Positions 12,020-21,872 of a DNA stretch of 64,000 nucleotides are shown piece after piece. Each line of letters begins with the position of its first letter. Position 1 is the first letter of the stretch. This DNA comes from Strigamia acuminata. Taxonomy: Eukaryota; Arthropoda; Chilopoda; Geophilomorpha; Linotaeniidae. The position numbers and the translations under genes are program-made. The notes beneath the pieces were generated by a model. The model was not told the DNA's origin, searched no databases, and saw only the letters and a program-made list of their open reading frames with translations. Location of the stretch: positions 8,604,501 through 8,668,500 of the forward strand of contig OX442318.1 of assembly GCA_949358305.1 (NCBI GenBank), given 5' to 3'.

Positions 12020-12244
12020 TTAAAAATATCTCGGATCCTCGTGTATTAATGTGTCGCAATAATAATGCTCTATTTCTAACACAACACGGGGAATTTGACT
12101 CCATAAACCGCAATGTGGAAAACGATTCTTCAAGTAAACCACGGTTAGGCTTAATTCCGCCCACAGTTCTTTCGTTTCCCCGGGATTTCGATCGCATGAC
12201 CCGCAAATCATTTCACTTTTACTCGATTTCATCACAAAACCCAT
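12020..12244 (-). CDS. small unknown protein, 74 aa
   Basis: The ORF starts at an ATG at 12244, with stop TAA at 12020-12022. The peptide begins MGFVMKSSKSEMICGSCDRN, includes the phrase TKELWAELSLTVVYLKNRF and ends HEDPRYF. It has a CxxC pair and mixed composition like real coding sequence, and it lies just outside a GC-rich, CpG-containing segment (12280-12560) that looks like a promoter. I do not recognise it. It could be a one-exon gene or a first exon, although no donor is evident before the stop. Confidence 0.4.
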   Translation of the reverse strand: MGFVMKSSKSEMICGSCDRNPGETKELWAELSLTVVYLKNRFPHCGLWSQIPRVVLEIEHYYCDTLIHEDPRYF

Positions 12245-12758
12245 TCATAAACGCGTGATAATCAATCTGCACTCGTGAAACCCATCACTCCATTAACGAA
12301 ATACGTAATCCACCGACTAACCCCAACTAGCGGCAAAATCCGCAACCAAACACCACTACACCAGCTCATAAGAACACGAAGAGGGCTTGTCCGGGCTTGT
12401 CTTCTCATCAGCCAATCGGAGCGCACCGCGTCACGCGAGCAAACCGAAACCGCCAATGACCGAAACCGGTGGAATTTGGAAATTTTCCACTACCTCACGT
12501 GACCCAACAGACTCGCCGTTGAAATAAATACGCGACTCCCGCCCAAAGCCACTCATTCTCCAACAGACTTCACCACACCACACCACGTTCCAAAAAAGCC
12601 AACGGCGAGATCCAGAAATTCCGAAAACATCGAAAACTGTGATCGAGGACTAAAAGTGCAATTCGGACTAACCGCAGCACGACACATTCCGCCACAATTG
12701 GGTGCAGTCCGCCCGAAAGCCGAAATCCGCCGTTGCCAAGCCAACCGTTATCAACAAC
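12245..12758. promoter_or_regulatory. CpG-rich putative bidirectional promoter
   Basis: This is a GC- and CpG-rich island in AT-rich surroundings, between the minus-strand small ORF ending upstream at 12244 and the plus-strand serine-rich gene starting at 12759. It includes TCACGTGAC at about 12496 (an E-box, CACGTG) and the likely 5' UTR of the plus-strand gene (about 12550-12758). The promoter role is inferred from composition and gene layout. Confidence 0.5.
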
Positions 12759-13184
12759 ATGGCGTTTATGATGCCCGTAATGAAAAACCAATACAACATC
12801 TATCCGTCCAGATCGCGCAAGACCAGCACATCCAGCAACGGGTCTAGGAGCCGCACGGTGTCCGAGTCGGCCAAGTCTGACGTGCTCTCCACATCGCCGC
12901 ACAGCACAGCGAGCGATGCGCTACCATCGCGGCGATGTATCGCGCAAACGAATCGCTACTCTCGCTCGGGGTCTCAGGACAGTGCAAACGAGGACTCGTC
13001 GTCGTCGTCGGACACCGGATTGCCGTCGTCGCCGACCAAGGTCGGGTCACGGACTAGTCTGCAAAAATTCCACACGAAGTTGGTGGATAAAATGAAGCGG
13101 AAGTTCAAAAGGAAGTCGAGTACGGACGATGAGGACGGCGCGATGGAAGACGACCCGGATAAAGGTGTCAGGTCTTCCTCGTAG
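12759..13184 (+). CDS. serine-rich protein with basic C-terminal helix, 141 aa
   Basis: The start is the ATG at 12759 in a strong context (CAACATGG). In-frame codons continue upstream, but without an ATG. The protein begins MAFMMPVMKNQYNIYPS, is followed by a Ser/Arg-rich disordered region (RSRKTSTSS, DSSSSSDTGLPSSPTK), then a short conserved-looking segment TSLQKFHTKLVDKMKRKFKR and an acidic end. It is a single exon. A poly(A) signal AATAAA lies at 13328-13333. The disordered body with many SP/RS sites suggests phosphorylation. I have a feeling of having seen the N-terminal and FHTKLVDK motifs in uncharacterised invertebrate proteins but cannot name the family. Codon use is GC-rich compared with its surroundings. 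Confidence 0.7.
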   Translation: MAFMMPVMKNQYNIYPSRSRKTSTSSNGSRSRTVSESAKSDVLSTSPHSTASDALPSRRCIAQTNRYSRSGSQDSANEDSSSSSDTGLPSSPTKVGSRTSLQKFHTKLVDKMKRKFKRKSSTDDEDGAMEDDPDKGVRSSS

Positions 13185-14085
13185 TTTCCGATTAACGACG
13201 GCAGGGTGGTGGCGCATCCGGGCATTGATGGCGCATCGCCGGCTGCTGGGACTTGTTGGAGATGTTAAAAATTCAAGGTTTTTGTGATTATAAACTGCAA
13301 TTTCTATCGTTATCTTTGTAAATTTTTAATAAATTATGGATTGAGACTTAAGGGGAGCAATTTCCGGTTTGGTTTCTATGATTTTTTTAATTTTTAATTC
13401 GTTTTCTTGCGATTATTTTCAAAGAAAAATGTGATTTTTATAATTTTTTTTTTATTTTTTTTGAAATTTAGTCATGAATAGAAATTTTTTTTTTTAAATT
13501 TAATATGGAAAATACCATGAATGATCAATTCAAAGTGCATGTTATACATGTCGATTTTTGTTCCAAAATGTGGAACATTTCAGTGCTTTTAATAAATGTT
13601 TTTGCAACTTAAGGTTGGAAAAAGAAAGAGAGAGAAAAAAGTCAATTTTTATTCACTTCCTAGAACACTTCCAGCAAATATTTACTACAGTCTGTCCTGA
13701 CTTCACAAAGGAAACATAAAAAAAAGTTAATCTGGCAATTTGCCCACGATTTATTTTTAGCTCAAACAACACAGCCAATAATCTCGAATAAGGTGTTAAA
13801 TGTCATAGGAAGTACAAATAATTGTTCAGTCTGCAAAAAAATTAAATAAAATGAAATAAATTGTTGTGTGACAAGTTGTCACGAAAATCAGTATTAATTT
13901 TTAGCGTATTTTGTTTTTACATTAATATTAATGGGAATATAATTTCAACATTTATCATAATTGGTACCATCATACGCAATGTTAATACACCAAAGGCGTT
14001 TCGTTCATTGCCAGTCATCTTAAGTGGTTGTCAATCATTATTATTTGAAAAAGTGATACCATTTGAAATAGAAGTAATTATTTCA
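13185..14085. other. 3' UTR and AT-rich spacer
   Basis: 3' UTR of the serine-rich gene to about 13350, then AT-rich DNA with A/T runs. An ATT-started frame around 13861-14094 has no supporting feature. No gene is seen. Confidence 0.5.
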
Positions 14086-14975
14086 ACATTGTAATAGAAA
14101 ATCCACATTGTTTCAACATTATAATAAAAAAATCCACATTGTTTCAACATTATAATAAAAAAATCCACATTGTTTCAACATTATAATAAAAAAATCCACA
14201 TTGTTTCAACATTATAATAAAAAAATCCACATTGTTTCAATATAATTAAAGCATTATAACCAAAATTCAACATAATTGAATCATTATAACCAAAGTTCAG
14301 CATTGTTTCAACATAATTGAAACATTATAACCAAAGTTCAACATTGTTTCAACACAATTGAAACATTATAACCAAAGTTCAACATTGTTTCAACATAATT
14401 GAAACATTATAACCAAAGTTGAACATTGTTTCAACATATTTCCAACATTATAATCAAAGTTCAACATTGTTTCAACATATTTCCAACATTATAATCAAAG
14501 TTCAACATTGTTTCAACATATTTCCAACATTATAATCAAAGTTCAACATTGTTTCAACATATTTCCAACATTATAATCAAAGTTCAACATTGTTTCAACA
14601 TATTTCCAACATTATAATCAAAGTTCAACATTGTTTCAACATAATTCCAACATTATTGAGGCGCATGATATATCGCGAAAATAGTTATTGCGAATCCAAA
14701 AAAAAGCGACATTAGCAAACGCTACTTTTGGATTCGCAAACAACATATTTCCAACATATTTCCAACATTGTTTCAACATATTTCCAACATATTTCCAACA
14801 TATTTCCAACATTATTCCAACATATTTCCAACATTATTCCAACATTATTCCAACATATTTCCAACATTATTCCAACATATTTCCACCATTATTCCAACAT
14901 ATATCCACCATATTCCAACACATTTCCAACACTGTTTCAACATATTTCTAACATTATTCCAACAATGTGTAACGA
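14086..14975. repeat. compound minisatellite of TTTCAACATT units
   Basis: There are three successive arrays. 14100-14240 has five units of about 34 bp (CATTATAATAAAAAAATCCA plus CATTGTTTCAA). 14270-14650 has about nine units of about 41 bp (ACATTATAACCAAAGTTCAA, later ACATTATAATCAAAGTTCAA). 14743-14970 has short CAACATATTTC / CAACATTATTC units. A non-repeat insert at 14652-14740 contains an inverted pair, TTGCGAATCCAAAA and TTTTGGATTCGCAA, around a short loop. The long frames reading FPTYFQHYSN are artefacts of the repeat. Confidence 0.9.
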
Positions 14976-15839
14976 CAGAAATTTTTCTCTCTAAAACACA
15001 CGAACAAATCAATAAACTATTATATCTTTCACTTTATTTTATCGTGCTTATCCCATCTATTCTCGTCTTCTTTTTCAAGTGTTTTTCACACTTAATCAAC
15101 AGTTTTCTTGTCTAACACAATTATCACCGTGTCAAACCAGTTCTAGTGGGAGGACAACAAACACTTCCAAGGTCACTGGGTGTCCTTTAACTGTGCCCAA
15201 TATCTATATTTAGCAGCATCCATGCTTAATTTAAACACATGTGCTTCAATTTTATTTTTAATTTCCATATACACACCAAACTGAAACCGCACGTACGCCT
15301 CAAAACGAAAAAATAGGCCTATTCACGAAAATGTATGAAAATTGGGTTTTATTCATTCATAATCGATTACAAAGATGTTGAATTGCTTTACTCGTCGCAT
15401 TTGTATCAGTTTTAAGTGAGATTGACAGATAAGAGAATATCAGTTCTGATAGTTTATGGTTGGGCGCCAAAAATGTGTCATTTATTGAATTATGGCTTGA
15501 TAGTGAAGCGGCTATTTTAGTATTGATGATGGGTGTTGTAACTGCAACTATAAAGTTTGATTTCAGTGGCTGTTGCAATGCTTGGGAAATTAATGGCGAT
15601 TATAATATGAAGCTGAGATTTATTATTTTCAAAGCGTTGGTTTATGGAAATGTGTATTTCAATGAAGGCAATTTTACAGATGGGATTATTTGAAAATTAT
15701 TAAAATTTTATCATTTGGAGTTGGCAGGATGTGTAAATATTTCATTATAATTTGTATAGTTAGGGAGTTAATAATAAACTTGAATTTGATTTAGTGTTTT
15801 TTTTTAAAGGTTAAACTTGTTTTGTATTTTTTTTTTTAG
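14976..15839. other. spacer, overlapping ORFs unsupported
   Basis: Two overlapping frames, plus 15460-15693 and minus 15578-15357, are open for more than 220 bases but lack a start context, a domain or an upstream exon. The minus frame has ordinary amino-acid composition and could be a last exon. I leave it uncalled. Confidence 0.4.
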
Positions 15840-16335
15840 TTGGAGTTGTGTCAAGTGTGTAAATGTGTAAATGTGTGGTCAAAATTTGTAAAATTGGAGT
15901 TAAAATGTGTAAAAGTGTGGTTAAAATGTGTGTAATGGGGGTTAAAATGTGTGTAATGGGGGTTAAAATGTGTAAATGTGTAAAATTTGGGTTTAAATTT
16001 TTTTAAAAATATATGTGTTGCAATATTTGTTACATTTTTAGCAAATCCTCGTAAAATTTTGATAAATGTTTTACAAGTCCGTGCAAAATTTGTTAAATAT
16101 TTGCAAAATTTTTACAACACTTGTTAGTAATTTGCAAATTGTAAAAAAAAAAAAAATTGTGCTAAAAATTTGCAAAATTGTTATAAAATTTGTTAAATAT
16201 TAGCAAAATTGTTATAAAATTTGTTAAATATTAGCAAAATTGTTATAAAATTTGTTAAATATTAGCAAAATTGTTATAAATTTTGTTAAATATTAGCAAA
16301 ATTGTTATAAAATTTGTTACATATTAGCAAATTGT
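15840..16335. repeat. AT-rich tandem repeats
   Basis: 15850-15990 carries TGTGTAAATGTG / GGGGTTAAAATGTGTG units. 16150-16335 carries five to six units of 31 bp (ATTTGTTAAATATTAGCAAA plus ATTGTTATAAA). Confidence 0.9.
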
Positions 16336-16976
16336 TACATACAAGCAAAATTCTTTTAAAATTAAAATAAAAAAATCTAAAAAACTAAACTTCTTTATAA
16401 CCAATTTAAATTTTATTAAATTAAATTAATAAAAAAAAAAATACATTCAGCAATTCTAAAAATTCAAAACAAAAAAAAAATTATTAAAAAAAAAAACTCA
16501 CCTTTAATAACACAAAACAAACCTTCCAAATTCCCCAACTAAAAAAACCCATCTCATGTTTTCCCATTCCCCAAACTAAAAAAAAAAAAAAAAAAAAAAA
16601 CCTCCAAAATTCCCAACAATTTCAAGGCCATCATCACCATCAACAAAAATAAACATCCCAAGTTGAAGGATTTGTTGTGCAACACAAACCATGTCCCAAC
16701 CCATTTTGAAAACCATCCAAAACTCAATTATCTACATTGACATACATCATAATCAAACCCAAACTACCCAGATACCAAACAAACACAATAGACTGTTTGT
16801 TTACAAAAAAAAAATATCAACCACATGCTATTTTTTATAAATATATTTATAAACATTGCACATGCTTTCAGCAACACTCAAACAAAAACAACAACTCAAA
16901 ATCGACCCACAATTGCACAATTTATCACTCAAAAACCCTTTCAACCCTCCAAAACACCCCAAAACACCCGTCAGCT
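16336..16976. other. A-rich spacer
   Basis: Long A runs (for example 16571-16600) and AC-rich low-complexity sequence. The overlapping plus-strand frames at 16737-17154 are low-complexity readings. No gene is seen. Confidence 0.5.
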
Positions 16977-17291
16977 TTACACACTACAACTTGTTCGACG
17001 GCTTGGCCGGATTATCGATTTCTCTTCTAGCCAAACAGAACTCTCTACGCCTCCTACGATGTTGGCGCTTTGCCCAGATCGATACAGTCTTATGAAGTCT
17101 GCCATTACGTCTGGTTGCCAGGACGACAACCGACAGATGTGGCAGCACCTGTAGCCTTCATGCGCTTCAAAGCAGATCGATACTTGCACTAACTGCGACC
17201 TCAACTTGAGATATTCATTGCAATCTAAGTCAATGTCTGTCAGTAGTACAAGTTCACTCGCGTTAAGCTGCCCAGACGGGTCGATTGACAT
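16977..17291 (-). CDS. unrecognised 104-aa ORF
   Basis: ATG at 17291, stop at 16977. The peptide starts MSIDPSGQLNASELVLLTD and contains RCCHICRLSSW and DFIRLYRSGQSANIV. It stands out because 300 bases of GC-balanced sequence with complex codons sit between A-rich and TIR-element DNA. It has four clustered cysteines but no known zinc pattern that I can assign. It could be a small gene, an exon, or a fragment of a transposon protein, since TIR-type sequence (TTATAACGAA) lies immediately upstream at 17330-17375. Confidence 0.35.
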   Translation of the reverse strand: MSIDPSGQLNASELVLLTDIDLDCNEYLKLRSQLVQVSICFEAHEGYRCCHICRLSSWQPDVMADFIRLYRSGQSANIVGGVESSVWLEEKSIIRPSRRTSCSV

Positions 17292-17608
17292 AAATTTCCC
17301 TTTTAGTCTAGTGCGCCAAACAGTTGAACCTCATTATAACGAACCGCGATATAACGAATTTTTTGTTATAACGAATACTTAAAAAAAATGGCTTGGTTGG
17401 CCGTAGAACCACGTTAAAAAATTTTGACATAACTGTACAACTAGGGTTAAAGATTACAAGTGTTTTATTCCATAAATTACACAGGTTAAATATTAAGACA
17501 CTTAGCCATGATTGGCGATTACACAAAGACGTTTTCTGGACGTATCAGCCGCGCGCGTGGTACATCCGAGCGCCCTCTTGCTTTATTTTAACCTTATTAA
17601 TAATAATA

Positions 17609-17724
17609 CAGTCGAAACTCTTTATAACGAATCGCGATATAACAAATTATCGATATAACGAATTCTCGTTAGAACGAATCGATTTTTCGGGTCCCTTGCG
17701 ATTCGTTATAAAGAGTTTCGACTG
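17609..17724. mobile_element. palindromic TIR element, pogo/Tc1-like, TA target
   Basis: 116 bp with perfect inverted ends CAGTCGAAACTCTTTATAAC and its reverse complement, flanked by TA on both sides within TAATAATAA. Internal ATATAACGAAT phrases recur at 17335-17375, 8800-8845 and 6600-6615, marking fragments of the same family. Confidence 0.85.
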
Positions 17725-18217
17725 TAATAATAATAGTCATCTCTAAAGCCGAAACCTACAAGGGCTTAAAAAATAAATAGCCGGAAAGTCGTCAAAATTA
17801 AATTATAAAAAAAATGGCCGTCCTTATAATTTCGTAACAGACACTAGGTTTGTGGCAAAAAATATTTGATATTTTTTGTTACGTGTTTTATGCAAGTTGT
17901 GTCGTCTGTTGGCTTTCATGTTGATGTTTATGGGATTATCCTCTTTAAAGTCAAGTGAAAATACATGAAATGACGTCAATGGCGACCTAATTCCACCTCA
18001 CTTCCTTAATACCTGCAATTACAAAGCCAAAAAATGTCATAATAAAAGAAACAGATTATTATGATAAGAATAAAACTTGTTTTCAATTTTTAAAAAAAAA
18101 TAATAATTAATCTGTTATTATATTTATACTGGTGTAATCTATACAAGCTCATCGCTATTAAAATTGCTGCCACCTATTGCCATTTTTTAAAAATTTAATT
18201 TCAAGCAGATATTGACA
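17725..18217. other. spacer, no gene seen
   Basis: AT-rich sequence with no supported frame between two TIR elements. Confidence 0.5.
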
Positions 18218-18391
18218 TACCGTACTGCCTCATTTAAACGCCCGGGCGTTTAATTCTTTTTTTGGGCCGACCCCCTCCTGGTAAAGTCGGTTCGGGGCGG
18301 CGCACGGTGCAATAAACGCCGCCAAACCCCCGGCGTTTATTCGGGCCCGGCGTCTAAATGAACCCGGGCGTTTAAATGAGGCAGTACGGTA
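18218..18391. mobile_element. GC-rich TIR element (MITE), 174 bp
   Basis: Inverted ends of about 30 bp: TACCGTACTGCCTCATTTAA at the left and its complement at the right, each continuing into CGCCCGGGCGTT. TA occurs at both borders. The GC-rich interior has repeated AAACGCC phrases. It has no coding capacity. Confidence 0.85.
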
Positions 18392-18882
18392 AGTATACAA
18401 TGTTTACATGTACTCAGTTTTCCAGATAAGTTAAAATTTGGATTTTACTTATCCGGCAATACAATTGTATTTTTTTAAATATGTTATTCCCATATATCTT
18501 CACGACTACAAAGGCCGAAGCCTATTTACTACCTATTTACTACCTCTTTACTATAATGTAATTTGCACTAGCAAACTGCCAAAAAATGTGGAACTAGCGC
18601 TATTTTTACACAAAGTCGCTAAAAACTGTGTCACGTCGTAGTCGACTTTTTAACAATGGTTTCGGAAATTTGAGAATTTCCAGGGATTGTAATAACCAGA
18701 AAATTTAGGTTCGCAGGCGCTGCAACTCTTAAAACTTTGCCGGGGGTGGTAGCTAGGTTAAGACAGCGTCTATTCGTGAAATCTGTATTTTTATGGGTGC
18801 AGGATTCAATTCGGGCGCCGTGCAAAATGGCGAACGTTGATAGTTGAATTTTAAGACCAAATATCGCTCTTCACTAGGGAAA

Positions 18883-19470
18883 ATGTCGTCATATGCTAGG
18901 CGTACTTACGAAGAGTATGTTTCTTCTCCTGAACACGCGCAAACGTTGGGTGAACGCGCAAACAGGTACCAAACCGCAGACAACGTCGTCGGGCCGTCGA
19001 TAATGAAATGAATACGCAATTGAGACGAGTATGAGTTCAAAATGTCTAGGCTGAGGAGGAAGTCACAGTCGTGGCATAAAATGTATTGACGAATTAAGAC
19101 CGTCGAATACGCCGTTTTTCCAGTAATTTGTACGCAAATAATGGGCAAATAATAAAGGTTGTGGTTAGATAGCCAACCATGAGAATTCGGGCTGCAATGT
19201 GACCGTATGCGTTGAGACGCAACATAAATCGCACTTGGAAATCTTCTAGTTGAGACAGAAGATGTTGACTAGTCGAAGGCGAAAATTATTCTCTCTGTCA
19301 AAAATGTCTTGACAGAACAAGTCACCTCTGATCACATGTCAAAGGCCAAGTCAATTCCCAATGGGGACTGGGCAGAAAACAGGCGATCAGGGGTGAAATA
19401 TGCAAATTTAGAGCGCGATTATATCAACTTATTGCAGAACTCTCATGAATTGTCTGGATGGGGTGATTAA
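18883..19470 (+). pseudogene. possible broken coding segment
   Basis: Two plus-strand pieces look like protein. 18883-19011 is an ATG frame of 42 codons (MSSYARRTYEEYVSSPEHAQ at the start). 19273-19470 is 65 codons without an ATG, ending LLQNSHELSGWGD before a stop. The 260 bases between them have stops in every frame. They may be remains of one gene or of a transposon protein, or unrelated. No family is recognised. Confidence 0.25.
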
Positions 19471-20274
19471 AACCAGGCCAAATTAAAGATAAATATCAAA
19501 AATAAGGAAAATAATATAAAATAAAATAATAAATTTAGATTTGGGGAAAATAAAATAATTTAAAGAAACTAGAGCAATTTTTCAATAAAATTGGGAAAAT
19601 TTAAAGGAAAGGCGCAAAATGCGCCTAAAATTTTGAAAATCATTACTGTCCAAAGTCAGGACCGTGACAACTGTTAAGCTGCATTTACTATTTATTTAAA
19701 AAATACTTTTCATTGGCTCTTCTCATAATTAATTAATTAATGGGGCCCGCAAATGAATTTATGATGTTTTAATATAATTTTTAATACATAATACACAACT
19801 GTTCAAAAGATTATGCACAGGATTCAGCAATTTAGTGCCAAATGTTAGTGCGAAAAGATGGTAATTCTAAGTTGCATAACACCATTGAGCCAACATATCA
19901 ATATAAAATCCTATTTATTGCATTTAACCAGTTGAAATCGGCCAGGACCTAATCCGCGGGGCCCCGATCCGCGCGTCCCCATTACGCGTCAAAAAACTCC
20001 CTGTTCCGCGTTGTCCCTATTCCGCGTTGAATTTAATAAATTTAATGAATTTAATGAAATGATAATAAACACATTGGTTCCTTTTCCGCGCGGTTCCTTT
20101 TCCGCGCGGTTCTTTTCCCGCGCGGTTCTGTATCGTTACGTAACGTATCTGTAACGTAACGTTGCTGTGTACACGGTGACTTCTACTTTAACAAAGTTAC
20201 CAATTTTTTCTAAAGTGGAAAGTAAGCAGTGGTATGATGCTGCCAAGTTTATTTATCGTGTTATACTGTAACAA

Positions 20275-20420
20275 CAGTAGCTGCATTCAAAAATTAAAAT
20301 AATAATTTTAGTTTAAGTGTATTTTAAGTTTTAACGTGGGTTTAAACAGGAAATGATGTCATTTTTGGTTTAAAATTAAAGTAAAACACAAAATATTTTA
20401 GTTTTTGAATGCAGCTACTG
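20275..20420. mobile_element. TIR element (MITE), family 2, intact copy
   Basis: 146 bp with inverted ends CAGTAGCTGCATTCAAAAA. The interior includes ACAGGAAATGATGTCATTTT, which is the uninterrupted version of the site that carries a second MITE at 56911. Flanking TAACA(A/C) may be a short target duplication. Confidence 0.85.
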
Positions 20421-20422
20421 TA

Positions 20423-20840
20423 ACACCAGTGTAACAACAGTGTAAGCTTAACACCAGTGTAACACCAGTGTAACACCAGTGTAACACCAGTGTAACACCA
20501 GTGTAACACCAGTGTAACACCAGTGTAACACCAGTGTAACACCAGTGTAACACCAGTGTAACACCAGTGTAACACCAGTGTAACACCAGTGTAACACCAG
20601 TGTAACACCAGTGTAACACCAGTGTAACACCAGTGTAACACCAGTGTAACACCAGTGTAACACCAGTGTAACACCAGTGTAACACCAGTGTAACACCAGT
20701 GTAACACCAGTGTAACACCAGTGTAACACCAGTGTAACACCAGTGTAACACCAGTGTAACACCAGTGTAACACCAGTGTAACACCAGTGTAACACCAGTG
20801 TAACACCAGTGTAACACCAGTGTAACACCAGTGTAACAAC
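20423..20840. repeat. 12-bp minisatellite, about 33 copies
   Basis: Tandem GTAACACCAGTG units are essentially invariant from 20450 to 20838, with two variant units at the left edge. The long open frames reading LVLHWCYTGVT in all three minus-strand registers are a by-product of a 12-bp unit without stop codons and are not genes. Confidence 0.97.
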
Positions 20841-21070
20841 CTACACAATTTTAAAATAATTAATGTGAATCGCGCGGATGAGGAACCGTGCGGAAATAAC
20901 ACATCTATTATATTTAATTTCATTGGCGCGGATTAGGAACGGCGCGGAAAGGGGAACGTCGGGCGGGACCGCGCGGAAAAGGGATCCGCGTATCAGGGAG
21001 CGCGGATGGGGGACCGTGCGGCACAGGGACGCGCGGATTAGGGCCGCGCGGAAAGGAACACAGCCCGTTG

Positions 21071-21499
21071 AAATAATATATCCTGTTAATGTTTATTTAT
21101 TGCCAAATAAAATGTGGCAAACAAAAATAGTATACAGTATACACACATAATGCATGAACATTCTTAAATTAATTTAATCTGTTCTAAATTCTTACTGTTC
21201 TTAAAAATAAATGTTGATTTACTACTTTAAGTTGGTGATGCCATAAACTTGTCTTCCATTTAAAAAAAAAAGTGTGTGAATTCTTAAAACGCAAAAAAAA
21301 GCACAGGCACCAAAAAAGCCATTAAAACACTTACTGTAAATAGATCGACGCCATCACACTGTGGTCAGAGACCCCATCCAAAGAAAAAAACAAAGAGATC
21401 GTATGTATTTTTGTTTTTGTTTCTTTTAATTATTAAAAACAGGAAAAGTAAAACAGAGAATAAATACAATTGCTGAAAACAACTTGTGTTTTCCAGCAA
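21071..21499. other. spacer, no gene seen
   Basis: AT-rich sequence without supported frames. Confidence 0.5.
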
Positions 21500-21815
21500 A
21501 GCACTTTTCCATTGTTGAAAACAAGTTGTGTTTTCCATTGTGGCATTGCACTTTCCAATGTTGAAAACAAGTTGTGTTTTCCAATGTGGCATTGCACTTT
21601 CCATTGGGGCATTGCACTTTCCATTGTTTAAAAACCATTTTGCATTGTTTAAAAACAGTTTTCCATCGTTGATAAACCGTTTTCCATTGTTGAAAAACCA
21701 TTTTCCATTGTTGAAAAACCGTTTTCCATTGTTGAAAAACCGTTTTCCATTGTTGAAAAACTGCTTTCCATTGTTGAAAAACTGCTTTCCGTTGTTGAAA
21801 AAAGTTTTGTTATTG

Positions 21816-21869
<54 letters not shown>

Positions 21870-21872
21870 GTC
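21500..21872. repeat. 24-bp tandem repeat followed by (ATT)n
   Basis: About ten units of the type CCATTGTTGAAAAACCGTTTT, with earlier variants (CACTTTCCATTG) from 21500, then an (ATT) microsatellite of about 18 units at 21816-21870. Confidence 0.95.

Larger units (their letters stand above)
19930..21070. mobile_element. element with long GC-rich inverted ends
   Basis: The left arm (19935-20140) is built from TTCCGCGCGGTT, CCTAATCCGCGG and CCGCGTTG motifs. The right arm (20860-21062) carries the same motifs on the other strand (GCGCGGAAAAGGG, GCGCGGATTAGG). The CpG-rich arms enclose about 700 bp of AT-rich DNA with a 146-bp TIR element and a 12-bp minisatellite. This looks like a non-autonomous element with TIRs made of subrepeats, or two diverged copies facing each other. 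Confidence 0.65.

Noticed and set aside
14688-15115. ORFs reading FPTYFQHYSN
   Set aside because: Low-complexity readings of the CAACATATTTC minisatellite.
15357-15693. Overlapping 73-77 aa ORFs on both strands
   Set aside because: Neither has a start context or family; one could be an exon but nothing decides it.
20342-20923. Long minus-strand ORFs reading LVLHWCYTGVT repeats
   Set aside because: They are three registers of a 12-bp minisatellite without stop codons; open frames in all registers are expected by chance.
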